Source: Taxillus chinensis
Lineage: Eukaryota; Streptophyta; Magnoliopsida; Santalales; Loranthaceae
Length of the DNA: 64,000 nucleotides
Reading direction: 5' to 3'
Assembly: GCA_023512835.1 (NCBI GenBank)
Contig: CM042084.1
Coordinates: forward strand, 54,291,031-54,355,030
Position numbers and translations under genes: made by a program. The notes under the pieces are model-generated. The model had not been told where the DNA came from and searched no databases. It saw only the letters and a program-made list of their open reading frames with translations. The first letter of the stretch is position 1, and each line of letters begins with the position of its first letter. Of this stretch, positions 34,001-45,653 are shown piece by piece.

Positions 34001-34464
34001 TGGAGAATTAGTGAGGCTACGAAGCAATCGTCTTCGAGGTTGTGGCTAATCGAAGAAGTGAAACACAAACAAGGTCATCGTTTAAGTAAGTTATTTGGGC
34101 AACGTATCTGAGCACGCTAAGTACCAGAATATACACGTGGATGTTATCCGAGGCTAGATTAACATGTTTCAACAATGAAGATCTGAAGGTGGGACATGTT
34201 TAACCTACTAGGGAAGGGTCTCATGCAACGATCATCCTATAAAAGCAAGGAAGATGCCATACTTCAAAGTAGCGTCGAATATTACAAAATAAAAGAAATG
34301 TATCCGAAGAGATACAAGAGATGCGGGGAGTTTGTGTTGCTTACACGAGAGAGTAAGATTGAGAGCAAGATAACAATGAGTTAATATGTCTTCATTCCTC
34401 ATAGATTCAACGAGCAGATAGTGAATTTGACAAAGGAGTGGGTGAAGGTCAAGAAGTGCAAAGC
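34001..34464. other. Unassigned sequence
   Basis: No recognised domain; the longest frames (62-90 residues) lack family features. Lies between the degenerate repeats and a solo LTR. Confidence 0.3.
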
Positions 34465-36223
34465 TGTCACGCCCGGATTTCCAACCCGAGGAAACCGAGT
34501 TCATGACTCCCCTTTACCCACCCGGTGGGCAAAGGGTTGGGATTAATTTCCACACGGGACTTTATGCACATCCACAATAAATATTCACAATAACAAAATC
34601 ATATCTTTATTAATTTCAAACCAATAAATGTTTACAAACCAAATATGCCTTTATTACAGTCAAAACCCTTTTACAATCTTTTCCCACTAGAGTTACATCA
34701 TTTTCCCACAAAATTTTATAACATAAAATAACATTTAAACAAAGCAACAAGAAGAACTATCTTCCACCTTGGTGTCCCCACCTAACGCCTGTAGGTCCCT
34801 GAAAAGAAAAGAAACACAGTAGGAGGGGTGAGCAACCACAGCTCAGTAGGGATCATGTCTCCCCAACTCATCCCATGCTCCTAGTATCTACATGTCAATG
34901 TGTACAAGTACAGTGTCGTGGCAATAATATGTAACAGGTTTAATCAACATCCAAAGAAATATGTCAACACAAACATTTCACAGGAACATGTACAACCACA
35001 GCCACATAGGCTCCACATACATAGCCACACAGGCTCTACAGCCACATAGGCTCCACATTCTCAGCCACACAGGCTCCACATTCACAGCCACACAGTTAAT
35101 CACACAATCACAACACAACAGATAAACAGGTATTTAACAACCCACACACAAACCATCGTTAACATATCCACATCATCATCATGTCAAACATAATTAATGC
35201 ATCAAACATAATCATCATGTCAAATATATATATTTCCCCTAGAAACCCCCAAGATTTTCCCACGAGACCCTACTGCGGGACGAAGCCTAATGAACAACGT
35301 AGACATCCCAACGGCCTCTAAGGCCCCCTGCCACGCAAACGAACCCGAGAAGTCCCCAGACCCCGGACTCAACGTCACAACCAAATAACTTGTCATTGAA
35401 GGCCAACATTCATATAGGAGATCACACCTATATGAATTTACATATATATATATTTATTAATAAACATGAATAATCTGCCAAAACATCTACCACAGGCCTT
35501 AACCATGGAATTGGGTTCGAGAAAGGACAGAATTCCCTACCTCAGGATGATTCCCCTTGCTCTTCCTCCCACGCTAGACGCCGTCCACTCGCAAGTCACC
35601 CCAGAGCAACGATCGGGAACTCTCTCTCCTTCCCTCGGCGACGGCTGACAACAAAAACCCTAAAACCTAAAACAAAGAGGGCACCTCCTGACTTATCAAA
35701 ACGACGTAGTTTTGATAAATGAAGCCCAGCATCAAAACGACGTAGTTTTGATAAATGAAGCCCATCATCAAAATGACGTAGTTTTGATACATGAAGTATG
35801 CCACAACCTTCCCGCATCCACACAGGACAAAATACCCATAATTTGAACATGGTCCTTTAGGAAAAGATGATCAGCATAAAAAAACGAAGAAGACAGTGCA
35901 AAAACATGGCTGCACGTGACAAAGACCATTGTCACGTGCAAGCTCCAAATGCCCTAGGATTTTGCCACAAGCTTCAGAACTAAGTCTGGAAGGCTCCCAT
36001 GCAAAAATAACACTATACGTGACAAGCCATTATCACGTGCATTCTCACGTGCAACCTCTAAAAGCTCCCTCTTGAGCTCATCTCTTGCCTCATGCTTGCT
36101 CATCTATATACAAGGTGTTCTAGCTAAAGTGTATGGGAAGAAAACTCCCAAAACCTGACAATTGCCACTCAAAAAGGCATAACTATGACTAACTCCTCAC
36201 ATCCCAAAACACGGGTCATTACA
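34465..36223 (-). mobile_element. Solo LTR, Tekay-like family, minus strand
   Basis: 1759 bp from TGTCACGCCCGGATTTCC to CACGGGTCATTACA; an inverted relative of 9297-11152. The flanks (AAAGC versus TAAAC) are not a clean duplication, so it is either old or rearranged. It carries three tandem palindromes at 35695-35788 but no TATATAAG box close by. Confidence 0.82.
35695..35788 (-). promoter_or_regulatory. Three ACGT-core palindromes at exact 36-bp spacing
   Basis: Arms ATCAAAAC/GTTTTGAT around GACGTA start at 35695, 35731 and 35767; the third has one arm change (ATCAAAAT). Two copies are usual in the family; here a 36-bp unit has been added and the TATA box is not seen. Confidence 0.6.
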
Positions 36224-36650
36224 TAAACAATTGAATTCAGGAGCGATTGCGTTAGACAGTTCATCACAGTGAGTAAGTACTAAAGTAATACTACTTTTTG
36301 TATTTTCATTTAAAAGAAAAGAGAGTTGATCCTATTGTAACAAGGGCAAGACCCTATTGTATTAAAAGCGTATAATGGATTGGACTCGGTGTAGGTACAC
36401 CCTCACCACCGTGGAGTAGATCATATTGATCGAACCACGTAAACTGTGTTCTTTATCTTTTATTTCCCATATATATTTTCTATTAACTTGATCTTGCACA
36501 AGACATTGAAATACCACCCAAACAATAACCACATCTGCAAAAATACCTCTAAGAAGTAAACTACTCCTAAATCTAAAGGAATTACTTTTAAGTATACAGA
36601 TTCACCCCCTCTCTATATACACACACAAATACCCACATGATCTTGCTTGG
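36224..36650. other. Unassigned LTR-like sequence
   Basis: AT-rich, with GGACTCGGTGTAGGTACACCC and GAACCACGTAAACTGTGTTC, wording often seen near the ends of copia LTRs. Boundaries cannot be set. Confidence 0.3.
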
Positions 36651-37025
36651 ATCTTGGGAATATCACTTCAGGCCCGAAGATCTGCCCCGAAAATCTAGAC
36701 CCGGAGCTACTAACTCGAAGGTCTGCCTTGAAGATCTGCCTCAAAGATCCTTCGACCCTCGACCTTTGACTCTTTGACCCTCAGCCCTTCGACCCTCGAC
36801 CTTTGACCCTTGGCCTTTAAACGCATTGCCGATGTCCTAGTTCGCTAAAGGTATTGCCCTTTGTTGTCTTCCACCTGCTCTTCGTCTAGAACCATCCCAA
36901 CAACCCCGAACATTCACAAACCTACTGTTTTACCTTAACAACTATGATTTTCACCACATAACGAGTCCTAAACGCCTCTAAACCGCATAACACCCACAAA
37001 TACATATATAGATTCTGATCTAGAT
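36651..37025 (-). mobile_element. Older gypsy LTR, piece left of the fold-back element
   Basis: TCTAGAACCATCCCAACAACC and the following 80 bp resemble 31205-31290 of the solo LTR at 29878-31956. A cluster of TTTGACC/TTCGACC words occupies 36750-36815. It continues at 39139 after the fold-back element. Confidence 0.55.
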
Positions 37026-37030
37026 CTAGG

Positions 37031-39133
37031 TGATTAAGAGTAATAATTGCATGTTACTTGTGCTTAATAATAACTATTTGTGCGTGCATTTGGATTAATT
37101 TGATTATTTTAATTGCACTAACGGTTTATTGATTATTTTAAGCTTTAAGTAATTTTTGGTGTTAAAATACCGGTTTAAGGAATCTAAGGTGTATTTTGTG
37201 TGCTTTGGATTGATGTGCTTTCGTTATTAGTTTCTAGTGTCTTTGCGTTTGTGTAGTTTTGTTTGTGTTTTGGTTTGTTTTGTAGCTATTTGTTTTAGGA
37301 AAATGGAGCTAAGGATTGAGGTTCTTGAGCCAAATAAAGATCAAAGAAGCAAATACTTCCAGCCAAAATAATTCTCAAGGAGTTCAAAGTGTTCAAGGAG
37401 TAAGAAAGAGGCAATTATAGCATGTAGGTGTCCAAAATTGACACGTGCACAGACATGTGCAGAACAAGAATTGAAGGAAATTCAATTACAAGCAACTTTT
37501 GTGAATGTACGGATCAGAAAAAAAAAACATGCACATATCCACCTCAACACGTGCAGATGCCAGAATGGAAGGAAAATCAATTGCGAACAACTTTTATGAA
37601 TGCACGTATCGAAAAAGCGATGCACGTGTTAAGGTGGATATGTGCATGTTTTTTTCCCAAAAACTTGATTGGTTGAAAATATTGAGCGCGCTAATGCTAC
37701 CAAGTGTAGGAATATGTCGAGTAATAATTAATAACACAATTCTTAGATCGTCTCCCAAAGGAAAGCTTAAATTTAACCTTGTTAAAATAAAATAAAATCA
37801 CTTGATGGTATATGTAACGAATGTGAAATTACTAGCCACAGGCTAGATTCAAAAGTTTAGGTTTTAATTTGAAACTATTCTACAGCTTGAATTGTTGTAG
37901 AAATTAATTCACAATAAATAATAAATTTGAAGAAGGAATTAAATAAGCTAAAATACGAATTAAAATAAACGAAGCAAGCAATTGATAAATACGAATAAAA
38001 CTAATTAATATCAAACATAAAATCCTACAATATAAAAACTTAAATTAAACAGTATAACTGAATGTGACACGAGAAAGAAATTGAAATAGCAGATTACAAT
38101 AATTCTTAAACTTGCGAAATTGAAATAAGCAATCAAAAAGTTATTAAACTTAAAACAGAAATAAAATAACAAAATTTTTTAGGAAAAATAATCTGAAACA
38201 ATCTGAAAATACTGTTTCTCTTGAGCACAAAATAAACTAGGTTGATCTTCTCTCTGGTTATGCCGCCTTAGGTCAACTTGCAATTCCCAGCCGGCTCTGC
38301 ACAATCTTCTATCACCAAAAATGTGCTCTGCTCTAAAAAATATCCCCTTTTTCTCTCCTCAGCCGTCATATATATAGTCTCATGGGCTTGTGTTGCTACA
38401 TTAACCTAACACAACAAGTACAAGTATAATCTCCATTCTAACCTTACCTACGAAAAATACAAGTTTGCCCTTATACTAAACAATGTCGTTCTAAGGCCGA
38501 ATAAAAGCGCACGTGCTCGGTGCACGTGCCAATGAATGTATCAATAGTGAACACATGCATCACTTTTTCTGATACGTGCATTCACAAAAGTTGCTTGCAA
38601 TTGATTTTCCTTCTATTCTACATCTACACGTGTTGAGGTGGATACGTGCATGTTTTTTCTGACCCGTGCATTCACAAAAGTTTCTTGCAATTGAATTTCC
38701 TTCAATTCTTCTTCTGCACGTCTCAATTCTAGACACGTGCATGTTATAATTGCCTCTTTCTTACTCCTTGAACACTTTGAACTCCTCGAAAGCTATTTTG
38801 GTTGAAAGTATTTGCTTCTTTGATCTTCATTTGGCTTAAGAACCTCAATCCTTAGCTCCATTTTCCTAAAACAAATAGCTACAAAACAAACCAAAACACA
38901 AACAAAACTACACAAACGCAGTACACTAGAAACTAATAACGAAAGCACATCAATCCAAAGCACACAAAATACACCCTAGATTCCTTAAACTGGTATTTTA
39001 ACACCAAAAATTACTTAAAGCTTAAAATAATCAAGAAAACTATTAGTGCAATTAAAATAATCAAATTAATCCAAATGTATGCACAAATAGTTATTATTAA
39101 GCACAAATAACATACAATTATTACTCCTAATCA
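37031..39133. mobile_element. 2.1-kb fold-back element, target duplication CTAGG
   Basis: The left arm (37031-about 37690) and right arm (about 38505-39133) are inverted copies. They share TGATTA(A/G)GAGTAATAATTG at the tips and the GAAAGCACATCAATCC and CCTCAATCCTTAGCTCCA blocks inside. CTAGG flanks both sides (37026-37030, 39134-39138). The tips are TG...CA. The middle (about 37690-38505) is AT-rich and resembles retrotransposon LTR sequence (GTCGAGTAATAATTAATAAC, TAGATCGTCTCCCAAAGG). Each arm also holds an internal direct duplication (GTGCAGA...CAATT...CAACTTTT.TGAATG). No transposase frame exists, so it is non-autonomous. Confidence 0.82.
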
Positions 39134-39138
39134 CTAGG

Positions 39139-39733
39139 TACAGGGTCCTTATGGTTGACTTCTCAACCCACATGAAATACACAGTTATAAAGTCCCCAGA
39201 TCACATATACACATACTCACTACAATATGTCATCTTATTCACATATTACTTACTTAAATTACCATATTCAACCCTAAATTGGGTTTCCCCCAAAATCTAG
39301 GATTCATGCCAAATTTCATAAATCATGGCCCACTCATGCATATCAAAACAAAACTAAGGAAAAAAGTTTAGGATCACCTACCAGGTAAGGATTCACCGAT
39401 GAATCAACCCCAAATCCAAGCTCCAAGCTCCAAAGTCAGCAAACTCCTTTTTCCACGCTTTACACTCTCTCTTTCTCTCCATGCTCTCTCTAAAACCAGG
39501 GAACGCAAGGACCTCCTCACTATCTCTTTCTCTCCCTTCCCTATTTATATTTTTTATGCTAATTTCTTAATTAATAACACCTAAAATTACACAACTACCC
39601 TTTCGGGGTCCTAAACTCCAAATTGGACCCAACTACAGCCAAAATGCTCGTATCGCCGAGCACAATACCAAAATGATATCTTCACTACCAAATAACGACT
39701 ATCTCATAAAGCATCTAAATACAAGTCTCTATA
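39139..39733 (-). mobile_element. Older gypsy LTR, right end
   Basis: GGGTTTCCCCCAAAATCTAG, TCATGCATATCAAAAC, GATCACCTACCAGG and the CTCTCTTTCTCTC leader correspond to 31350-31560 of the solo LTR at 29878. The end, AAATACAAGTCTCTATA at 39733, corresponds to its GAGTCTTTACA end with a mutated terminus. Confidence 0.6.
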
Positions 39734-39741
39734 GATCTGAT

Positions 39742-39886
39742 GCTGTCCTTGACATCGAGCTCGAGATCCATGAGTACAGCATTCGGTAGACATTAACCCT
39801 CTCGAGCTAGTTATTGGTGTTGCCAACGTAGCGACTGGTAAGATCAATGTCGTGTTTGGCACAGATCACTTCCCAGAACTTGCTAT
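39742..39886 (-). pseudogene. Beta-tubulin fragment (exon-1 type), broken
   Basis: Minus-strand reading SKFWEVICAKHDIDLTSRYVGN (39886-about 39820), then a stop, LERVNVY (to about 39790), then in the next frame AVLMDLELDVKDSIRS. These line up with plant beta-tubulin residues about 17-80, where SKFWEV, LERINVYYN and RAVLMDLEPGTMDSVR are invariant landmarks. About 10 residues between VYYN and RAVLMDL are missing, there is an in-frame stop, and the guanine-nucleotide-binding core is absent. It cannot encode a tubulin. No intron boundary is visible. Confidence 0.82.
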
Positions 39887-40184
39887 GATCTATTATGCAC
39901 AAATGAGGTGGTGGATGAGCAGAGGTCGAGAGAGAAGGATCGAAAAAGAGATGAGAGGACTTGTTTTGGGGTGAACATGAAAATAAGGATGCAAAGTTAA
40001 AATAATTTTGCCATAAAAATGGCGCAATTATTGGAAAATATAGCGCGAAAGCAAGACAATGACGACGCTTTCCTCGAATTGTCGTTAAATATTACTCATA
40101 TGACGATGGGAATTTAGAAAGCGTCGTCTTACTAGACTTTTTAATGACACTTTTAATAGAAGCATCGTTAAATAGTATATATAT
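39887..40184. mobile_element. CACTA-like subterminal sequence
   Basis: Inverted and direct GACGACGCTTTC, GTCGTTAAATATT, AAAGCGTCGTC and GCATCGTTAAATAG words within about 110 bp (40060-40180) resemble the subterminal repeats of plant CACTA (En/Spm) elements. No CACTA terminus or transposase is seen, so the element is a fragment cut off by the LTR at 40185. Confidence 0.45.
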
Positions 40185-41403
40185 TGTCATTAGCGAATTT
40201 CATCGGGGGGAAACCCGCTTTTGGGGATGTAGTTCTCCCACCCTTCACTCGAATTGTGATAAAAACATACGGAGTCGCCACTAACTGTTTTTGGGGTGCA
40301 GTTTGTCACCTAAAAATGATCTACGTCGCTAGAGCTGGGTTCGGGAGTTTGTTACACGCAGATACGGATTAACACTCCCGTAATGCCCTTTCGGTACCTA
40401 TCTTAGAGGAGGGAAGTTTTTAATTTGTTTTAACTTTTTATTTTGATTTTCACTTGTCTAAATTTATTTTTCTAAGGGCCTAAGGTTCCTACACATTCTA
40501 AATTTTTGTTAAAGTTAAGTTAAATTAAGTTTTCCTAAAGAGATTACCTAAAAATCAGTTTTAAAAGTTTAAAGTAAAAGTAAAGTCTAAAAGGATAATT
40601 CTATAAAAAAAAATCCTAATTTGATTAATTTTTTTAAATAAAAAACATATAAAGAATTAAAAGAATTTCTAAAAGAACTTTAAAGAAATTAAAATTTTAT
40701 TAAAGAAAAATAAAAACATTTTTGATTTGAATAAAAAAAACTTTTTATTTATTTATTTATTTATTTTTGGGAAAAAATATTTTTTAAGAAAAACAAACCT
40801 TTTTTAAAAAATAAGATCTAAACAAATATAAATTAAAGCGTTGTGTGTGATGAGTGACATTCACAAAAATAAAATAAAACTTTCATTTTTCTCGCTTCCT
40901 TTTTTTATTTTTACTTTTTTTCTCTCTCTTTTTCAAAATTTTTTTTATCTAATTCCTTTTTTCTTTCTTTCCTTTTTTTTCACTCATTTCTTTCATCTTT
41001 TTTTTCTCCACTATATGAGTTATTTACAAAATACAAAAAGAGAGGCCACAAACGACCTTATTACAACCAAAGAGGAAAGGGAAAGAGAATTACAAAACAA
41101 CATTTAAAGTAAAGTAAACTATTTACTTCCTGCAAAACAAAAGTTAGAAAAAAACCTTGCAATATCACCCAAAAAACAAATGATGATGCAAACCAGAAAA
41201 CATAAATGTGCAAAAAAGAGTAAAATAAGACCAAAAACTAAGACCTACTGATTTCCAAGGGACTAAGACCAAAAACCAAGACAAATTACCATTAAAAAAA
41301 GAAACAGGAATGACATGCAAACCAAAAAAAAACTAACTAATAACCATTAAAACAAATAATATAATGTGCAAACCAGAAACTAAGACCTACTGGTATCCAA
41401 GGG
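40185..41403 (+). mobile_element. Large non-coding LTR (fourth copy), left part
   Basis: Starts TGTCATTAGCGAATTTCATC and has the GGAGTCGCCACTAACTG and GCCCTTTCGGTACCTATCTTAGA blocks, matching 19115 onward, then T/A-rich tracts. It is split by three insertions and appears to continue at 51773-52116 and 60548-60902. Confidence 0.65.
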
Positions 41404-41408
41404 ATCTA

Positions 41409-43846
41409 TGTAAGGACCCGTATTTGAGGGGTTCTTGAAGTTAGCCTTAAGTAAGAGACCTTATCTTAAAGAATGAACATCAAAACAGTGATGTGCTAAT
41501 CGAATGGAGAATTTTGACTATACTTGGGCTCAAGTTGGAGTTCGAGGCTCTCAGGAGTATTTTGGGAATTTCACATATCGTAAATAATATTTATTTGAGG
41601 GATTTATTTTAAATATTTGTTGGGCTTAATGAATTGGGCTGTTGAGCTTAAGAGATGGGTTAGAAAACCTTGGCCTTTGGGCTTATAGATGCTGGGCTTT
41701 AGATTAATCAAAACTACATTGTTTTGATGTAGGGATTCACTTAATCAAAAACTACGTCGTTTTGATTATGTGGGAAAATATATAAAGAACAAGGGCTTGA
41801 AAATTAGGGGATTTCTTATTCTAAAACCCTAGCAGCCGTCACCCCTTGAGAGAGAGAGAGAGAAAAAAAAACACGGCCAGAGAGGGAGACTGTCGGAAAG
41901 AGGGAGACACGGCCTGAGACGACGAGGACGATCCAAGGTCGAACGGGAGCCCGGAGACGTGATTGCTAGAATACAACGACCAGTTGTATTCTCCGACTTT
42001 GAGGTAGGGATTCGTTGTCAACCCTTGTACCTCCTCCAAATTTTGGAATTTCACCTGTTGTGATTTTCATCTGTTGTGATTCTTCTCTCAACCCCAATTC
42101 TGAATGAGATGATTAATATATATATATAAACATGTAGATGCGTGTCAGATTAATATGAGATTTTTAATATATATAACTGAGAATGATTGAGTTAGATGCC
42201 CTGGATTTGTCTGGATGGGTAGTTTGGCATGAGTATTCTTACTGGAATTGAAAAGTAAGCTGTGTATCCAATCTTTAAAACCTGATAACTCATAAACGAA
42301 AAGGAATTTGAGATGGATTCTTTAGAGAGAAGTCATTAGAATAACAAAACAATGATCACTGTGCAAAAAATATGGCTGCACGTCAATTTGAATGTCATAT
42401 TCCCAATTGGCGTGTAGCTCCAAATTAGGTAAAATTTTTCCCCAAGCTTCCTTGCATCATGTAGAAGGCTGGTATGCAGTAATATGCTTGCACGCCAATT
42501 GATCCAATAGGCGTTCAAGGCCTTTGGCTCTGAAACTTTTGTGGAAGGTAGAGGACATCATTCTGAGAAACTTTAGTTTTGCACGCCAATTAATTTGAGG
42601 CCATCTACTTGGTCAAAATTAATCTCCAAAACCTGACAAAACAGCCTAAAAGCGCATGTATATGCAAATAGCATCTTTCTAGAGGTTAGTGCAAATATAA
42701 TTGAAATATGATACAATAAGGCTCTAATCATGCTCTTAAACACCCCTAAATAGGCAATAGAATAACGGCATAAATGCACGTTATCAAGTGCAGTGTTGAG
42801 TTATTTTGTTATGCCTGAGTTGTGCTTGCTAAGCTATATTAACATGTTTGTATTGAGATATATTGTTAAGTACTTTGTCCTGAGTTGGGATGTACACCTG
42901 AGTTGCATTCTTGAGATATACTTGCGCATGAGTTGTGTTTGCTGAGATGTACTCGATGTACTTGCTTTGAGATCTTTGTGAATTTGTGATTGAGTTTGAG
43001 TACCCAAATACATGTGGGTTGAAGCGAGTTATGGGCAAGGCACAATTCTTTGGACCCTTTGAGATTTGGCCAGGGCTGCGGTCCTGAGTCTCGGTGTAGC
43101 ACTCACGACGGTGGGCTAAGTCTGCACCCATTCCGAGGGTAGGTATGGCGTCGAGGAGGTGATGGCCATATCTCACTCGGGTGGAAAATGTTGCATTGGT
43201 GACCATGCAACATTCGCCTGGATGTGGTATGTCATGTCGCCGTGGTGGCGGGTGTCCTCTGCCCTCCGGTGTGGGCACGAGGTAAATGGTGTGTTCTTGG
43301 GTGATGTGTCTTTGTTTAGTTTTAGGCACTACATGAGCACAAGCATACATTTGTCATGCATATTGTAGAGTGGGATGGAGTGCGGGGAGACTTGAACCCT
43401 CTGAGCTATGGTTTGCTCACCCCTCCTATAAATTATTCTTCTGCAGGGTCTAGCGGGCGGTAGGTGAAAGAGGCGTGGTGGTAGGCTACGAGGTCGAAGA
43501 CTTATTATTAATTTTATTGCTTTTGTGGACCTGTGTTTTATGGTTTGGATTGGTTATAAACAATATGATGTGGTTTGATGGGAGTTTTTCCCAGTTGAGT
43601 TATAATAAATTTGGAACTCTTCTTGAGATGTAATAGATTGAGATATGTTTATTGTTTGATCTATGTTTGTGCGTGTGGTTTGGGATCAAGAGCATGCCCC
43701 GTGACATGTTAGCCTGGTTGTACGGGTTTGGGACAGACCCGTGACATAAGTCCTTTGTAGGTGCTTGCACCAACCCCTTGACCCTTCGGGTGCGGGCATG
43801 GGTAGTTACTCCTCATTTCCAAGTGAGGGGAAATTGGGGCGTGACA
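41409..43846 (+). repeat. 5' LTR of the Tekay-like element
   Basis: TGTAAGGACCCGTATTTG ... GGGGCGTGACA. It differs from 49265-51767 mostly in microsatellite length (short GA and AT tracts here) and scattered substitutions. Confidence 0.93.
41707..41788 (+). promoter_or_regulatory. Two ACGT-core palindromes and TATA box (5' LTR)
   Basis: First copy 41707-41728 (core changed to TACATT), second 41744-41766 (one extra A in the left arm), then AAAATATATAAAG at 41776-41788. A GA-rich tract follows at 41848. Confidence 0.62.
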
Positions 43847-43849
43847 ATA

Positions 43850-43861
43850 TGGTATCAGAGC
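43850..43861 (+). other. Primer-binding site of the Tekay-like element
   Basis: TGGTATCAGAGC, complementary to initiator tRNA-Met, three bases after the LTR end. Confidence 0.93.
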
Positions 43862-44311
43862 CCAAGTTCATGGTCTAGTGGACTTAGGATAGTGGGAAGA
43901 GATAATTGCTTCTTAGACCCTCAGGAGGCAGTATAGGACACGTCTGATCACCGTGGTTCTATCTGGTTTTCTGGGGTGTACTCAGGAGTAGTTAGACCAA
44001 GGAGTAGGACATTTTCATTTAGGTTGGGGTGCATACATGCATTGGCATTAGGGCACTAGTTTAAATTCAATATAAATGTTATGAATGTTGAATTGAGATG
44101 TGAATGTTGTGATGCTAAGAATCTTGAATTGTGAGACTGTGAAATTGTTGCTGTGTGTGACTATGAGACTCGTGGTGTACTTGTTGAAATTCTGAGTACT
44201 TATTACGTATGCCTGCATAGGAAATGTTGCTTGATTACCTCATAACCCATAGGGATGAGGGTGTATAGCACCTGAGAGATGCTAACTCTAGTCTTGCTTA
44301 ATATGTAGACT
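43862..44311 (+). other. Leader between primer-binding site and gag
   Basis: About 450 bp, no coding signal. Contains the CATGCATTGGCATTAGGGCACTAGTT block, also present after the primer-binding sites of the relatives at 58520 (minus) and 62798. Confidence 0.6.
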
Positions 44312-45465
44312 ATGCCTCCTAGGAGAGATACCCGAGCTACCCCAGCTGTAGAAGATGAATCTTCTGCACGTGCTGGACAGGAGAGAGAATAGCGAGTAGA
44401 GGACAGTGATCCCCTGGAGCGGATCATGGCCCAAGTCCGGGCCTTAAGTGTGAACGTACAGGGAATGCATGAAGATCTTAGGGGTGAGATCCTAAACGAG
44501 GTACGTCAGGAGATGATGGCACGACAGGCAGTGCCACCCTCTCCACCCCGTGAGGAAGGACCTTCGTGTAGGCAAGAAGTGCCGATGAGGCGGGAAGAGG
44601 GAGATGTGGTGACACGGTTCCGAAAGGAACACCCACCAAGGTTCAAGGGAGGAGTCGAACCTTTAGCGACGAGAGCATTAGGCTGCGGCAGATCGAGCAT
44701 ACATTCTCCTTTCTCCGACCCCAGGAGGAAGACAAGGTAAGGCTGGCAGTCCGATAATTGGAGGAGGAGGCATTGGAATGGTGGCTTAGCATTTCAGGAA
44801 GCCGAGACATGGAGGCCATGTCCTGGAATGAGTTCCTCTAGTTGTTCCATGAGGAGTTCTTTCCCAAGTCGCTGCAGTGGCAGAAACGGGAGGAGTTCAG
44901 CAGTCTTAAGCAAGGATCACGTACGGTGGCAGAGTATGAACGAGATTTTAGAGGGCTGAGTCGGTTTGCTCCAGAAGCAATCTCAAGGGAGGACCTGAAG
45001 GCCCATAAGTTTACCATGGGACTCAGACCTGCCCTGAAGCAGAGGTTAGAGATGCTGCGATTGAAGACTTATGCTGAAGTCATGGATATAGCAAAGATTG
45101 TGGAGAGAGGATTAGAAGAGGGTAGACAGGCTCATCAAGAGCGGCTAGGACAGAGTACGCGTGACAAGCAAGGGGAAACCAAGAGACAGAGGGTTGAAGC
45201 TGGGAGTGGGACTCTTCCCAAGGACAGGGGCCAAGCTTCAATGGCTCCACCCAGATCTCGTTATTTTGGAGGACAAGGAGGCTCAAATGGGAGTTTCCCA
45301 AGCGGGTGTACCTGTTGTGGCCAGTCAGGGCACGTCAAATGTGAGTGCCCCAAGCAGCACCTGAAGTGTCACAGCTGTGGGAAAACGGGACACATCAGTA
45401 CGGTGTGTTTCAGTAGAGGAAACAGCCGGGGGAGCTGGGAGTTTAACACAAGGAGGCGGGGGTGA
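44312..45465 (+). pseudogene. gag of the Tekay-like element, broken
   Basis: Start MPPRRDTRATPAVEDESSAR at 44312; stop TAG at 44390. Reading resumes with LERIMAQVRALSVNVQ, a KEHPPRFKGG segment, a frame change near 44660, and RQIEHTFSFLRPQEEDKVRLAV, the start of the retrotransposon gag domain. That domain continues as FHEEFFPKSLQWQKREEFSSLKQGSRTVAEYERDF (44842-44950) and FTMGLRPALKQRLEM. Two CCHC knuckles follow: CTCCGQSGHVKCEC (about 45307-45348) and CHSCGKTGHISTVC (about 45367-45408). Confidence 0.9.
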
Positions 45466-45653
45466 GACCCAATTTCAAACCCCGGCTCCGAGGCTAGCAC
45501 GTTCTTGGTAGGCCGGTCGGGTTGGTTCCGATTATACTAGACCACGGGGGGAGGCAACCACAAGGAGGTTCGGAGGGGCGTTCAAGTGGATTCCAAGTAG
45601 GGACTAAACGAAAGGCGATAGAGGCAAGCGGTGGGGCAAGCTAAGGCGAGTGT

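Noticed and set aside
34465..36223. A clean target duplication around this solo LTR
   Set aside because: Flanks AAAGC and TAAAC differ at two of five bases, so I do not claim one.
37428..38742. Cys-rich frames (CECTDQKKK..) in both arms of the fold-back element
   Set aside because: They are mirror images of one repeated arm and lack any domain; the repeated NFCECT wording comes from the duplicated DNA block.
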